A stretch of 28,763 bases of DNA from JANXVR01 sp034667405. Its GTDB lineage: Bacteria > Actinomycetota > UBA4738 > HRBIN12. Below are positions 1-8,224 of the stretch, piece by piece. Both the position numbers and the translations under genes were made by a program. The DNA lies in the NCBI GenBank assembly GCA_034667405.1, contig JAXDJX010000023.1, positions 1-28,763 on the forward strand, written 5' to 3'. Under the pieces are notes generated by a model. That model made no database searches. It saw only the letters and a program-made list of their open reading frames with translations, and had not been told where the DNA came from. Position 1 is the first letter of the stretch, and each line of letters begins with the position of its first letter.

Positions 1-2
1 AC

Positions 3-2261
3 GGGCTCACGAACACCTCCGGGACCCACGGGAACATCCGGGTGGATGCCAACTCGACCTCAGGGACCACCGTTGACTACGACGTCGTCTTCCTCAAGAG
101 CAGCGGAACGATGATGGTGTGGGGCTCGAACGGCTACACGACGCTTGCCGCGTTCACGAGCGCCTCCGGTCAGGAAACCCACGGTAAGCAGGCCAACCCG
201 CTCTGGAAGAACACGGCCACGGCGGACTTCCATCTGTCGGCCGGCTCACCAGCGATCGACTCGGCGAACTCGGGCGCCCCCAGCCAGCCTTCCACGGACA
301 TCGAGGGGAAGAACCGTTTCGACGACCCGGGGACCACTAACACCGGGGTCGGTCCGCGCAGCTACGACGACCGGGGCGCCTACGAGGTCCAATCGGGCAG
401 CCCCGTGGACGCGCCGCCGTCCGCAGCACTTACCGTGACGCCCAACTCCGGCTTGACCCCGCTCACCGTGTCCGCCAACGCCTCGGCGTCCACCGACACG
501 GACGCCACGCCGATCTCGACCTACGCCTTCAACTTCGGCGATGGTTCGGCAGTCGTCGGACCGCAGGCGGCTTCGTCCGCCCCGCATACTTACACCACGG
601 CGGGGACCTTCACGGTGACCGTCACCGTCAAGGACACCGCCGGACTCAGTGGGACCGCCACGAAGACGGTCACGGTGACCGCAGACGCGCCGCCGTCCGC
701 ATCGCTCACCGTTACCCCGAACTCGGGAACGGCGCCGCTCACCGTTTCGGCTGACGCCTCCGCGTCGACCGATACCGACGCAACAGGCATCTCGACCTAC
801 GCCTTCAACTTCGGGGACGGTTCAGCGGTCGTTGGGCCGCAGGCGGGGGCAACGGCACCGCACACCTACACCACCGCCGGGACCTACACCGTGACCGTCA
901 CCGTCAAGGACACCGCGGGGCTGAGTGGAACCGCCACCAAGACAGTCACCGTGACCACCGACGCCCCTCCTGCTGCGGCTCTAACCGTGACGCCCAGCTC
1001 GGGAACGGCACCGCTCGACGTCTCGGCTGATGCCTCCGCATCCACCGACACGGACGGGACACCCATCGCGACCTACAACTTCGACTTCGGGGATGGTTCG
1101 GCGGCGACGGGACCCCAGGCGGCCTCTTCCGCGCCGCACACCTACGTCCTGCCGGGGACCTACACCGTGACCGTCACCGTCAAAGACACGGCGGGGCTGA
1201 GCGGGACGGCGACCAAGACGGTCACCGTGAACGCCGTCGGAACGGATGCTCCGCCGAACGCCGCGTTGAGCGTCACGCCCAACGCAGGTATCCCGCCTTT
1301 GAACGTGACGGCCGATGCCTCCGGCTCTACCGACACGGATGCCACCCCGATCGCTACGTACGACTTCGACTTCGGGGACGGAACCTTGGCGACGGGACCG
1401 CAGGCGGCCTCTTCCGCGCCGCACACGTACACGGCGGTCGGGACCTACACCGTGACGGTCACCGTGAAGGACACGGCGGGGCTCTCCGGCACGGCCACGA
1501 AGACCGTCACCGTGACCGCGGATGCTCCACCCAACGCGGCGCTCACCGTCACACCGAACTCCGGAACGGCTCCGCTCAACGTCTCGGCCGACGCCTCGGG
1601 CTCGACCGACACGGACGGAACGGGCATCGCCACATACGCGTTCGACTTCGGGGACGGCTCTGCGGTGGTCGGACCGCAGGCGGGCGCAACGGCGCCACAT
1701 ACCTACAACGCCGTCGGGACCTTCACGGTGACTGTCACCGTCAAGGACACCGCCGGGCTCAGCGGCACCGCGACGAAGACGGTCACGGTAACTTCGGGCG
1801 TCACCAATCTCGTCGGGAACCCTGGATTCGAGTCGAACATGGCCGGTTGGAATGCGGGAGGACGCGCGGGCGTCACCTTCGGCCAGGCTTCCGGCGGTCA
1901 TTCGGGCAACTTCGCCGCGGTCATCACCAATACGAACTCGAGCACCGTCGTGGAATGCACGTTGAACGATTCGCCGAACTGGGTGAAATCCACAACTCCG
2001 GGTACCTATCAGTTCAGTATCTGGGTTCGGTCGGATACCGCAGGCGCGTCACTGAAGTCGCGCGTACGCGAGTACACGTCGTCCGGAGCGTCGGTGAACT
2101 CGGGATCGTCGACCGTCACGCTGACCACGTCGTGGCAGCAGGTGACCTTCTCCTACGCCGTCACTGCTACAGGGAACACACTCGACTTCACGCCGTATAT
2201 CACGAACGCACCGCCGGGCGTATGCTTCTACGCCGATGACGCTTCCATCACGCACCCGTAG
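3..2261 (+). CDS. Secreted beta-helix / 5x PKD / carbohydrate-binding protein, 5' partial
   Basis: The frame is open to the window edge, so the N-terminus and any signal peptide are missing. A GTG at 42 is only an internal codon. The first ~120 visible residues look like the end of a right-handed beta-helix ('choice-of-anchor Q' type): residues such as GSPAIDS, then DIEGKNR, then DDRGAYE. Five PKD domains follow, starting at nt 408, 684, 960, 1245 and 1521. Each is 92 residues and carries FGDGS and TVTVTVKDTAG signatures. From about nt 1803 to the stop there is a jelly-roll carbohydrate-binding domain (NPGFESN..GW near its start, FYADDASI at its end). The family role is an extracellular protein binding glycans or surfaces; no catalytic residues can be assigned. 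A second secreted-protein gene begins 12 nt downstream. I am confident in the architecture and not in the ligand. Confidence 0.88.
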   Translation, partial: GLTNTSGTHGNIRVDANSTSGTTVDYDVVFLKSSGTMMVWGSNGYTTLAAFTSASGQETHGKQANPLWKNTATADFHLSAGSPAIDSANSGAPSQPSTDIEGKNRFDDPGTTNTGVGPRSYDDRGAYEVQSGSPVDAPPSAALTVTPNSGLTPLTVSANASASTDTDATPISTYAFNFGDGSAVVGPQAASSAPHTYTTAGTFTVTVTVKDTAGLSGTATKTVTVTADAPPSASLTVTPNSGTAPLTVSADASASTDTDATGISTYAFNFGDGSAVVGPQAGATAPHTYTTAGTYTVTVTVKDTAGLSGTATKTVTVTTDAPPAAALTVTPSSGTAPLDVSADASASTDTDGTPIATYNFDFGDGSAATGPQAASSAPHTYVLPGTYTVTVTVKDTAGLSGTATKTVTVNAVGTDAPPNAALSVTPNAGIPPLNVTADASGSTDTDATPIATYDFDFGDGTLATGPQAASSAPHTYTAVGTYTVTVTVKDTAGLSGTATKTVTVTADAPPNAALTVTPNSGTAPLNVSADASGSTDTDGTGIATYAFDFGDGSAVVGPQAGATAPHTYNAVGTFTVTVTVKDTAGLSGTATKTVTVTSGVTNLVGNPGFESNMAGWNAGGRAGVTFGQASGGHSGNFAAVITNTNSSTVVECTLNDSPNWVKSTTPGTYQFSIWVRSDTAGASLKSRVREYTSSGASVNSGSSTVTLTTSWQQVTFSYAVTATGNTLDFTPYITNAPPGVCFYADDASITHP
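408..1796 (+). repeat. Five tandem PKD-encoding repeats, 276 nt each
   Basis: The codons for D-A-P-P recur at 408, 684, 960, 1245 and 1521. The spacing is exactly 276 nt, except for a 9-nt (three-residue) insertion before the fourth copy. Units are clearly homologous at DNA level but not identical. This points to expansion by duplication with later drift, and the repeat could recombine or misassemble. Confidence 0.9.
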
Positions 2262-2273
2262 GGGGTGGGCCTG

Positions 2274-3575
2274 GTGATCGCCTCTTGGCGGAGGATCTCT
2301 GTCGTGTTCGTCGCTGCGGCTGTCGTAACTGCGTTCTGGGCGGGCGCCGCCCGTGCCGCGGGAGGTCTGGACGCTACGTTCGGCGGTGACGGTAAGGTCA
2401 CCACGAACCTCACCACCGGGATCGACGGCGCTACATCTGTAGCTATCCAAACAGATCGCAAGATCGTTGCCGCGGGCGGTGCCGGCGGCGCCGGCGGCCG
2501 CTTCGGTCTGGCCCGCTACAACCTCGACGGGAGCCTCGACACCACGTTCGGCGGGGATGGCACGGTGACCACGAACTTCTCCTCGCACGCGGATTCTGCG
2601 CGGGGTGTCGCGATCCAGGCCGACGGCAAGATCGTGGCCGTGGGCGGGATCACCCGCCTGAAGGCCAGCGGATTCCTGGCCGGCCGGTTCGCGCTGGCGC
2701 GATATAACACCGACGGAAGTCCGGACACGAGCTTCGGCGGCGACGGCACGGTCACCACCAGCTTCGGAGGCGGTTGGGATGGTGGCACGGCGGTGGCGAT
2801 CCAGGGTGACGGACAGATCGTGGCCGCGGGGTTCACCAACGGAGACTGTTCGTGTCGCAGGTTCGCCTTAGCCCGCTACGACGCCGGTGGGACCCTCGAC
2901 CCGGCCTTCGGCGGGGATGGTCGTGTCACGACCCATTTCCGGCTCGGGGGCGGCGCGACGGCACTGGCTGTCGGGGCGGGAGGCGAAATCGTTGCGGCCG
3001 GCGGGCACGTCACGGACGCCGATCGTTTCGAACTCGCCCGCTACAACACCGACGGCACGCTGGACACGACGTTCAGCAAGGATGGCAAGGTCGCGACGCT
3101 GGTGGGAAAGGGAGAGACATCGGCCACCGCCGTGGCGATCCAGTCGAACGGGAAGGTCATCGGCGCCGGGTTCACCGACAACCCACATGAGTTCGGCGAC
3201 AACTTCGGTCCAGGCAAGTTCGCGCTGGTGCGGTATCGGGTGGACGGCTCGCTCGATCCGGGGTTCGGCGGGGACGGCAAGATCAAGACCTCGTTCGGTC
3301 GTAGGGCAGCGAGCGCTTACGGGGTGGCCATCCAGGGCGATGGCAAGGTCGTCGCCATCGGGTTCGCCGAGCGCGACGGCGGCACGTTCGCGTTGGCTCG
3401 GTACCGCACCGACGGGAGTCTCGATATGGGCTTCGGGGGCGACGGCAAGGTCGGCACGAGGTTCGCGGGTGGAGGCGCGGCGGCTCTTGCCGTGGCGCTT
3501 CAGGCGAACGGCAAGATCATTGGCGTTGGCGGCGTCGGCGGCGCGTTCGCGCTGGCTCGCTATCAGGGCCGATAA
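2274..3575 (+). CDS. Secreted delta-60 repeat protein
   Basis: The protein has about 433 residues with a Sec-type signal peptide (basic start, hydrophobic stretch, AARA near residue 28). The rest is seven copies of the delta-60 repeat, with recurring LARYNTDGSLDTTFGGDGK and VAIQxDGKIVAAG signatures; it probably forms a beta-propeller. Delta-60 proteins are usually extracellular and have no known enzyme activity. I chose the GTG at 2274 because GGGGG (2261-2265) sits 8 nt upstream as a ribosome binding site. A GTG at 2265 is in frame but overlaps that site. The preceding PKD gene ends at 2261, so the two are probably co-transcribed and perhaps translationally coupled. No C-terminal anchor or sorting signal is visible. 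Confidence 0.85.
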   Translation: MIASWRRISVVFVAAAVVTAFWAGAARAAGGLDATFGGDGKVTTNLTTGIDGATSVAIQTDRKIVAAGGAGGAGGRFGLARYNLDGSLDTTFGGDGTVTTNFSSHADSARGVAIQADGKIVAVGGITRLKASGFLAGRFALARYNTDGSPDTSFGGDGTVTTSFGGGWDGGTAVAIQGDGQIVAAGFTNGDCSCRRFALARYDAGGTLDPAFGGDGRVTTHFRLGGGATALAVGAGGEIVAAGGHVTDADRFELARYNTDGTLDTTFSKDGKVATLVGKGETSATAVAIQSNGKVIGAGFTDNPHEFGDNFGPGKFALVRYRVDGSLDPGFGGDGKIKTSFGRRAASAYGVAIQGDGKVVAIGFAERDGGTFALARYRTDGSLDMGFGGDGKVGTRFAGGGAAALAVALQANGKIIGVGGVGGAFALARYQGR

Positions 3576-3587
3576 AGAGGACGGGAG

Positions 3588-4583
3588 TCACACCTCGGTC
3601 TCGGAGTGCGCCCGGTATTCGTAGGCGGACATCACTTTGCCCGTCGAAGACTTCCACTCACGTTCCTCCGCCGGGAGCTTGCCGAGCACCTTCGCCATAG
3701 CTCGGACGTGGGCCTGGACAGAACCGCAGCACGAACCGATGTAGTCGATGCCGCCGTCCCTGGCCAACGCGGCGTAGGCGGCCATCTCCTGTCGTGATAA
3801 CTGGAACGGGTCCAATCCGTAGGGGAAGCTCTCGGTCGCGGTGAAGTCTGGGTAGTCCTGCGTGGTTCGGTAGGCGACGGGTTGGGCAGCCAGATAGCCG
3901 GAGATCGCTGCGCGCATCTCGATGGCGATCGGCAACTGCTGTTCCGGGCCGTTCAGGCAGTTGACGCCGACGATATCGGCACCGGCGTCGGCGAGCTTCC
4001 GCGCGCAATCGGCGGGCGTGTCCCCCTCATACGAACGCGGAACCGGTTGTTCGAAGCACATCGTTGCCATGACCGGAAGCCCGCTTCGTTTCGCCCGCTC
4101 GATGTAGAGGAGTGCCTCGCCAACGAACGAGAACGTTTCGCCGATCCAGAAGTCGACACCACCGGCATCGGTCTGGTCCTGCAGCTGGCGGTCGAACAGT
4201 TCACGAACGTGATCGGCACTCGAGGGGTCGGCGGGATCATAGGCCCACGTGAGGCAGAGATTGCCTGCGACGAGTGCATCGCCTTCGGCGGCCACCTGAC
4301 GTGCGATCTGCACCGCGTTCCGGTTGATGTCGTCAACCTTTCCCTGGAGACCGACGGTGGCGAGCTTGTCGTCGCTCGCATAGAACGTCATGGTCTGCAG
4401 CACATCGACCCCCGCTCGCAGGAACTCCCGATGCAGCTGCGCCAGGGCGTCCGGGTGTTCGATGACGACTTCAGGGGTGAAGGGTCCCGCCTGAACGTAG
4501 CCACGCTTCTCCATCTCCAACAGGTACCCGCCGTCACCAAGCACCGGACCTTCGGCCAGCCGTTCCAGGATCCCCTTCGCCAC
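3588..4583 (-). CDS. Homocysteine S-methyltransferase family protein (betaine-homocysteine methyltransferase-like)
   Basis: This 331-residue protein has the (beta/alpha)8 barrel features of the family. It would move a methyl group to homocysteine, giving methionine, through a zinc-activated thiolate. The three expected zinc ligands are present: Cys209 in GVNCLNGP and the pair Cys285-Cys286 in GSCCG. The N-terminal GDGGYLLEMEKRGYVQAG matches the family start. Length and motifs are closest to the BHMT-like branch; the methyl donor (betaine, S-methylmethionine or other) cannot be read from sequence. The start is GTG, with an AAGGCGG-like ribosome site upstream. The gene converges on the delta-60 gene, with 12 nt between stops, and is divergent from the coiled-coil pair. 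Confidence 0.88.
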   Translation of the reverse strand: MAKGILERLAEGPVLGDGGYLLEMEKRGYVQAGPFTPEVVIEHPDALAQLHREFLRAGVDVLQTMTFYASDDKLATVGLQGKVDDINRNAVQIARQVAAEGDALVAGNLCLTWAYDPADPSSADHVRELFDRQLQDQTDAGGVDFWIGETFSFVGEALLYIERAKRSGLPVMATMCFEQPVPRSYEGDTPADCARKLADAGADIVGVNCLNGPEQQLPIAIEMRAAISGYLAAQPVAYRTTQDYPDFTATESFPYGLDPFQLSRQEMAAYAALARDGGIDYIGSCCGSVQAHVRAMAKVLGKLPAEEREWKSSTGKVMSAYEYRAHSETEV

Positions 4584-4742
4584 GTCTTCACCGCCTTTTC
4601 GTTCGGTCGAGGGAGTCTAGCCAGCGAAGGGCCTAGGCCGTACGCCGAAAGGGGGCTATTCGGCCGATGCGCGGGGACTAGGTCTTCCGTATCCTCCGAG
4701 GTCCGACGGTCGAGTTCGGCCGGTGATACATGGAGGTGGAAC

Positions 4743-4994
4743 GTGAGTGATCTGTTGAGCAAGGGGCTGCAAACCAGCCGGTCAGAGCTCGAGGCCGGAC
4801 TGGCGGAGGCCGAGACCGAATTGGCGCAGATGCGGGAGCGCTGCCATCAGCTCGAGGACCTGATCGCCGTGGGTAAGGCCACGCTCTATGCTGCGCAGTT
4901 GAACCCGTCCTACGCGAGGGTCCAGTTGAAGCAGACCGCGGACGTCCGCCTGGATGACTCGGCGACGCTTCACGCCGCTCCGAGCCAGAAGTAA
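4743..4994 (+). CDS. Small coiled-coil protein, paralogue of the next gene
   Basis: An 83-residue soluble protein, set apart from a much longer open frame by a strong GGAGGTGG at 4732-4739 just before GTG 4743. Residues ~12-50 are a heptad-like helix containing ELAQMRERCHQLEDLI; the tail is polar. No family is recognised. The core pattern LE-x-GL-x2-A-x2-ELA-x-MRERC-x2-LE-x2-I is shared with the downstream protein, so the pair arose by tandem duplication. Both keep a single Cys at the same place in the helix, which could allow a disulfide-linked homo- or heterodimer (inference). The stop is 9 nt from the next start, so this is an operon. Function is unknown. Confidence 0.75.
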   Translation: MSDLLSKGLQTSRSELEAGLAEAETELAQMRERCHQLEDLIAVGKATLYAAQLNPSYARVQLKQTADVRLDDSATLHAAPSQK

Positions 4995-5003
4995 ACGGAC
5001 CCA

Positions 5004-5498
5004 GTGGGGGCAGCGCTTAACGATACGCTCGTAAAGGTCCGCCTCCGTCTGGAGCGCGGGCTGGAGAAGGCCGACCAGGAGCTTGCCGAGATGCGCGAAC
5101 GGTGCATCCGGTTGGAGCTTGAGATCCGATCTATCCGTGCGTATCGATCGGACCTTGCCCTCCTGGCGCGCCCCGACCTCGTCGGGACGGCCGATGCCGG
5201 ATCCACCACCACCGTCATCAGCATCCCGGAAGCGGCGCCCGAACCGGCGGCCCCTGCCGGTAAGGCGGAGTCCGCGGCTAAGGTGGAGCCGGCCCCGGCT
5301 GTCGCGGAACCCACCACGGCTGTCTCGGAACCCACGACGGCTGTCGCGGAGCCCGAGGGCGCTTCGAAGCCGACGCTCAGACGGAACCCCGCCGCCGAGC
5401 CGGACGAGGACGAGACGCTGAGCAGCGAGATCCCCACGTCGTACATGCCGATGCTGGAAGAGCTGTGGGACATCGCCCGGCACTCCGGCGCGGAATAG
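5004..5498 (+). CDS. Coiled-coil protein with Pro/Glu-rich linker, paralogue of the upstream gene
   Basis: A 164-residue protein with no signal peptide or membrane segment. Residues ~12-48 form the same helix as the upstream small protein (ELAEMRERCIRLELEI). A low-complexity Ala/Pro/Glu linker follows at ~75-137, including seven-residue repeats of the type VAEPTTA. A conserved-looking C-terminal segment (residues 139-160, SSEIPTSYMPMLEELWD) may be a helical docking motif. The GTG at 5004 has no clear ribosome site, so translation may be coupled to the upstream gene 9 nt away. The layout of helix, flexible linker and terminal motif suggests an adaptor or scaffold (inference). It converges on the alcohol dehydrogenase gene. 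Confidence 0.75.
   Translation: MGAALNDTLVKVRLRLERGLEKADQELAEMRERCIRLELEIRSIRAYRSDLALLARPDLVGTADAGSTTTVISIPEAAPEPAAPAGKAESAAKVEPAPAVAEPTTAVSEPTTAVAEPEGASKPTLRRNPAAEPDEDETLSSEIPTSYMPMLEELWDIARHSGAE
5299..5361 (+). repeat. Three 21-nt repeats coding VAEPTTA-type heptads
   Basis: Three consecutive seven-residue units (VAEPTTA, VSEPTTA, VAEPEGA) are coded by near-identical 21-nt units in the linker of the second coiled-coil protein. This is typical slippage-prone linker sequence. Confidence 0.7.
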
Positions 5499-5517
5499 GA
5501 TCGTCAGGTCTCGATCC
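5498..5517. terminator. Short inverted repeat between convergent genes
   Basis: GGATCG (5498-5503) and CGATCC (5512-5517) form a 6-bp stem with an 8-nt loop, spanning the region between the convergent stops of the coiled-coil and alcohol dehydrogenase genes. There is no T-tract, so it is only a weak candidate for a two-way terminator. Confidence 0.22.
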
Positions 5518-6622
5518 GGATAACCGTTCGAACGACCTCACCGGCCAGCATGGCGCGGAAGGCCTCTTCGATATCTCCTTCGCTCAGCCGCCCTTCCCGC
5601 GAGACCATGGCGTCAAGGTCCAGGGAGCCGTCTACTGCCCACCCGAGCCAGGTCGCGAAGTCCTCCGGGAGCGAGTCACCGCCGTCGGTGATCAGCAGGG
5701 AGGCCTTGTTGGGGTACGCGGCGCCCGGTCCCCCACTCCAATCGAGGGTCACCTGGCTCGCGGGTGGAGGGACCCCGATCGCCACCGCCACGCCTGCCGA
5801 ACCGAGCATCCCGACGGCTTGGCCGACCACGCTCGGTACGCCGGTTGCCTCGATCGCAACATCAACGCCGGCGTCGCCGGTGAGCGCGCGCACCGCAGCC
5901 ACTGCATCGACCGCGCTCGCGTCGACCGTCTCGGTTGCACCCATCGCGCGCGCCCGGTCGAGTTTGCCCGGCAGAAGATCGACCGCGATCAGGCGGGTGG
6001 CGCCGGCGATCCGCGCCCCCTGGAGAGCGGCAAGGCCGATCCCGCCGAGGCCAACAACGGCGACCATCGACCCGGGCCAGACGCGACCCGTGTTCAACGC
6101 GGCGCCGACGCCGGTCGAGACTCCGCAGCCCAGGAGGCAGACACGCGACAGGTCGGCGCCGGTCGGTATCGGGATGACCTGCGCCGCGTGCACCACGGTG
6201 TGCGTGGCCAGCGTGCCGAGTGAGAGCGTGCCGGTGAGGCGTTCGCCGGAGTCCGCGAGAGAGACCCGCGGCGGCGGCCTCCACCCGTGCGCACATTTCC
6301 GCGGGGCTCCCCGGCGGCACGTGGCACAGACGCCGCAGGGAACCGCCCAGGCGAGCAATACACGATCACCCGCAGAGATGCCGTCCACCCCCGGCCCCAC
6401 GTCTTGCACGACGCCCGCGCCTTCGTGACCGAGCAGCATGGGGAAGGGCGCGCCCCAGTTCCCGTTCCGGATAGCCCAATGGTCGCTATGGCACACGCCG
6501 CTCGCCGAGAGCCGAACCCTGACCTCCCCTTCCTCAGGGGGATCGACCAGGATGGGTTCGATCCGGATCGGTGCCCCCACGGCTCCAACAACCGCTCCCC
6601 GTCCCTCGATCAGCTCGGCCAT
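5504..6622 (-). CDS. Zinc-dependent alcohol dehydrogenase (medium-chain, class III-like)
   Basis: A 372-residue NAD(P)-linked dehydrogenase that would oxidise an alcohol or hemithioacetal-type substrate to the aldehyde level. Catalytic zinc ligands are Cys44 (CHSDHW), His66-Glu67 (GHEGAGVV) and Cys166 (LGCGVSTG). Structural zinc ligands are Cys96, Cys99, Cys102 and Cys110. The Rossmann motif GLGGIG is at 191-196, with Asp215 after the second strand favouring NAD. The length matches the family. The frame extends further upstream, but ATG 6622 gives the expected N-terminus, and a TATCCT box 7 nt before it suggests a leaderless transcript. The substrate cannot be told; class III and NDMA-dependent relatives look alike at this level. 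The gene is divergent from the secreted lysozyme-like gene. Confidence 0.9.
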   Translation of the reverse strand: MAELIEGRGAVVGAVGAPIRIEPILVDPPEEGEVRVRLSASGVCHSDHWAIRNGNWGAPFPMLLGHEGAGVVQDVGPGVDGISAGDRVLLAWAVPCGVCATCRRGAPRKCAHGWRPPPRVSLADSGERLTGTLSLGTLATHTVVHAAQVIPIPTGADLSRVCLLGCGVSTGVGAALNTGRVWPGSMVAVVGLGGIGLAALQGARIAGATRLIAVDLLPGKLDRARAMGATETVDASAVDAVAAVRALTGDAGVDVAIEATGVPSVVGQAVGMLGSAGVAVAIGVPPPASQVTLDWSGGPGAAYPNKASLLITDGGDSLPEDFATWLGWAVDGSLDLDAMVSREGRLSEGDIEEAFRAMLAGEVVRTVIRIET

Positions 6623-6629
6623 ACGCGGC

Positions 6630-6635
6630 AGGATA
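6630..6635 (-). promoter_or_regulatory. Candidate -10 box for a leaderless alcohol dehydrogenase transcript
   Basis: Read on the minus strand this is TATCCT, 7 nt before ATG 6622, with no ribosome binding site between. This matches the spacing of actinobacterial leaderless promoters. No convincing -35 is seen. Confidence 0.4.
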
Positions 6636-6722
6636 CGCACGGTAGGGACATCGGGGGATCTATCCGGTTGTTCACCGGATCGACAGGCAGATGACATATG
6701 ACGGTTGGTAACCTCCAACCCG

Positions 6723-7592
6723 ATGAAACGTGTGCTCGTCGCGATAGGAGTCGTCCTTGCCCTGATGACGGGGGTCTTGGCTTCGACGGCGAGAGCCACC
6801 ATCGGCACCCATACGCCACTCACCGCCAATCAGCAGACCCAGATACGTGCGCTGGACGTCCAGATCGCCACGGCTCGAAAGGCCGTCAGTGGCTGGCGAA
6901 CATGGCTCCGTGGCTGGTCACAACGGATCGACCGGGCAGAACTCCACCTCGCGCAGGCCCATGCGATCGCCGACACGACGGTCGTCTCAGAGTCGCGCAT
7001 CACGGCGTTGCGAGCCCACGTCGCCTCCGTCCTGGACTCGCAATACGCGGTCACTGCGATGCAGCAACTCACCGGGTGGCAGACCCACCTACAGACCCTG
7101 CTAGCCGAGCGAAGCGCCATCGTGAACGGGATGATCGTGCGCCCGCTGCAGCCCGGTGCTCCCATCAGCTACGAACAGTGGGCCGGACAACTGCTCGGGA
7201 AGCTGGGCGACCCTGCGTGCTCGGAGAACGTGACGGCACTCGTGACCTGGCAGGCGGCCGAATCGACGGCCGCGAGGTTCAACCCACTGGCGACCACACA
7301 CGACATGCCGGGGTCGACTTCGATGAATCCGGTCGGTGTTCGAAACTACGCGTCACTCGGCCAAGGGCTCGACGCTACAGTGGAGACGCTGCAGAACGGA
7401 TCGCCGACCTACGGATACACATCGATCCTCGATTCGCTGGCCGCCTGTGCATCCGCGGACCAGACGGTCGCAGCCGTTAACGCGTCCTCATGGTGCTCAG
7501 GATGCGCGTTCGGGGGGTACGTAACGAACCTCTTGCCGATCGTGCGCAGCGATTACCGGACCTACGCCCGTCGCGTCGTCTCCGCCGGATAA
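6723..7592 (+). CDS. Secreted protein with coiled coil and lysozyme-like C-terminal domain
   Basis: A 289-residue protein. Residues 1-25 are a Sec signal peptide (MKRVLVAIGVVLALMTG... ending STARA). Residues ~35-135 are helical and coiled-coil-like. Residues ~150-289 resemble a lysozyme-like domain seen in phage tail and actinobacterial cell-wall proteins: WQAAE with possible catalytic Glu180, then FNPLATT, then NPVGVRNYASLGQGLDAT, then TYGYTSIL. Cys258 and Cys261 near the end may pair. The likely role is peptidoglycan binding or cleavage outside the membrane; activity is unproven. I chose ATG 6723 over an in-frame TTG at 6705 because it gives a normal signal peptide. A TAACCT box lies 8 nt upstream of the start. 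Confidence 0.75.
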   Translation: MKRVLVAIGVVLALMTGVLASTARATIGTHTPLTANQQTQIRALDVQIATARKAVSGWRTWLRGWSQRIDRAELHLAQAHAIADTTVVSESRITALRAHVASVLDSQYAVTAMQQLTGWQTHLQTLLAERSAIVNGMIVRPLQPGAPISYEQWAGQLLGKLGDPACSENVTALVTWQAAESTAARFNPLATTHDMPGSTSMNPVGVRNYASLGQGLDATVETLQNGSPTYGYTSILDSLAACASADQTVAAVNASSWCSGCAFGGYVTNLLPIVRSDYRTYARRVVSAG

Positions 7593-7602
7593 CGCCGGCG
7601 GA
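7581..7602 (+). terminator. 8-bp inverted repeat at the lysozyme-like gene end
   Basis: TCCGCCGG (7581-7588) and CCGGCGGA (7595-7602) form a perfect 8-bp GC-rich stem, with a 6-nt loop holding the stop codon. It lies between convergent genes. No T-run follows, as is common in high-GC actinobacteria. Confidence 0.45.
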
Positions 7603-7640
7603 CACGCGATCAGGTCCGATTCGCGGCGCCGGCTCCGTGA

Positions 7641-8144
7641 CTAATGGCCGCTGTTGCCGTGAGGTTCGCCGCTGTGCCCGTGCGCCTCACCGCTGTTGCC
7701 GTGGGGTTCGCCGCTCTTGCCGTGAACGTCGCCGCTGTGGCCATGAGCTTCACCGTGCGATGCGTGCTTCGCGAGGTTCGCTTCGAGGTGTGAGAGAGAG
7801 TTCTGAAGACCTGCGTTGTCCGGGTGCAGGACCAGGAGCGCCTCGTGGCGGCAGATCGCGTTCTCGAGGCCAGTGAGATCGACACACGCTGAGAGATCGG
7901 GCGCTCCACCGGCGTCAGCTCCGTCGCGCGAAGACGAGTCGCTGGGTTCGGGCGACGGCGTCTCGCTCGGCTCGGGCGATGTCGATGACTCGGGTGATTC
8001 GCTCGGCTCCGGACTCTCCGATGGCGACGGACTCACCGAGGGCTCACCACCCGAGGAAAAACCGATGTGCGGAGCGGCATTCGCGATCGTGCCTGCCATC
8101 AGGACAGCTGCCAACGTGGGCAGGATGAACCTCGCAACCTTCAT
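7641..8144 (-). CDS. Secreted protein with Ser/Pro linker and His-rich HGxSGE heptad tail
   Basis: A 167-residue protein. Residues 1-23 are a signal peptide (MKVARFILPTLAAVLMAGTI, ending ANA). Residues 34-72 are a Ser/Pro/Glu linker. Residues 84-127 form a small helical region with two cysteines (Cys87, Cys98) and GLQNSLSHLEANLAKHA. The tail has five heptads of type HGxSG(E/D)x (residues 134-167), ending in His. It would be exported. The regular histidines suggest metal binding or a pH-responsive tail, but this is inference. ATG 8144 was chosen because it begins the signal peptide; the open frame continues to 8189 without a better start. No clear ribosome site is seen. Confidence 0.72.
   Translation of the reverse strand: MKVARFILPTLAAVLMAGTIANAAPHIGFSSGGEPSVSPSPSESPEPSESPESSTSPEPSETPSPEPSDSSSRDGADAGGAPDLSACVDLTGLENAICRHEALLVLHPDNAGLQNSLSHLEANLAKHASHGEAHGHSGDVHGKSGEPHGNSGEAHGHSGEPHGNSGH
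7644..7745 (-). repeat. Five 21-nt repeats coding HGxSGE heptads
   Basis: Five in-frame copies of a 21-nt unit (the last one is 18 nt) code HGHSGDV, HGKSGEP, HGNSGEA, HGHSGEP and HGNSGH. The units are nearly identical at DNA level, consistent with recent slippage or expansion. Confidence 0.8.
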
Positions 8145-8224
8145 GCCGCTGCTATCGGCTGCAGAGGCCGAGAATCTTGAGCCGAGCATCGAGGTAGGCT
8201 TCGGATGACGACAGGAGGGCGGGC

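Noticed and set aside
408..1796. Possible CRISPR-like or non-coding tandem array
   Set aside because: The spacing and reading frame show coding PKD domains without unique spacers; the RTX repeats are likewise coding.
981..1901. Long minus-strand open frame through the PKD repeats
   Set aside because: It is an Arg/Gly-rich antisense shadow of the repeat gene, with no recognisable domain.
3882..4742. Long plus-strand open frame running into the small coiled-coil gene
   Set aside because: It is antisense to the homocysteine methyltransferase. The real start is GTG 4743, directly after GGAGGTGG.
6623..6829. N-terminal extension of the alcohol dehydrogenase
   Set aside because: It would overlap the divergent gene, adds sequence absent from the family, and covers the TATCCT box.
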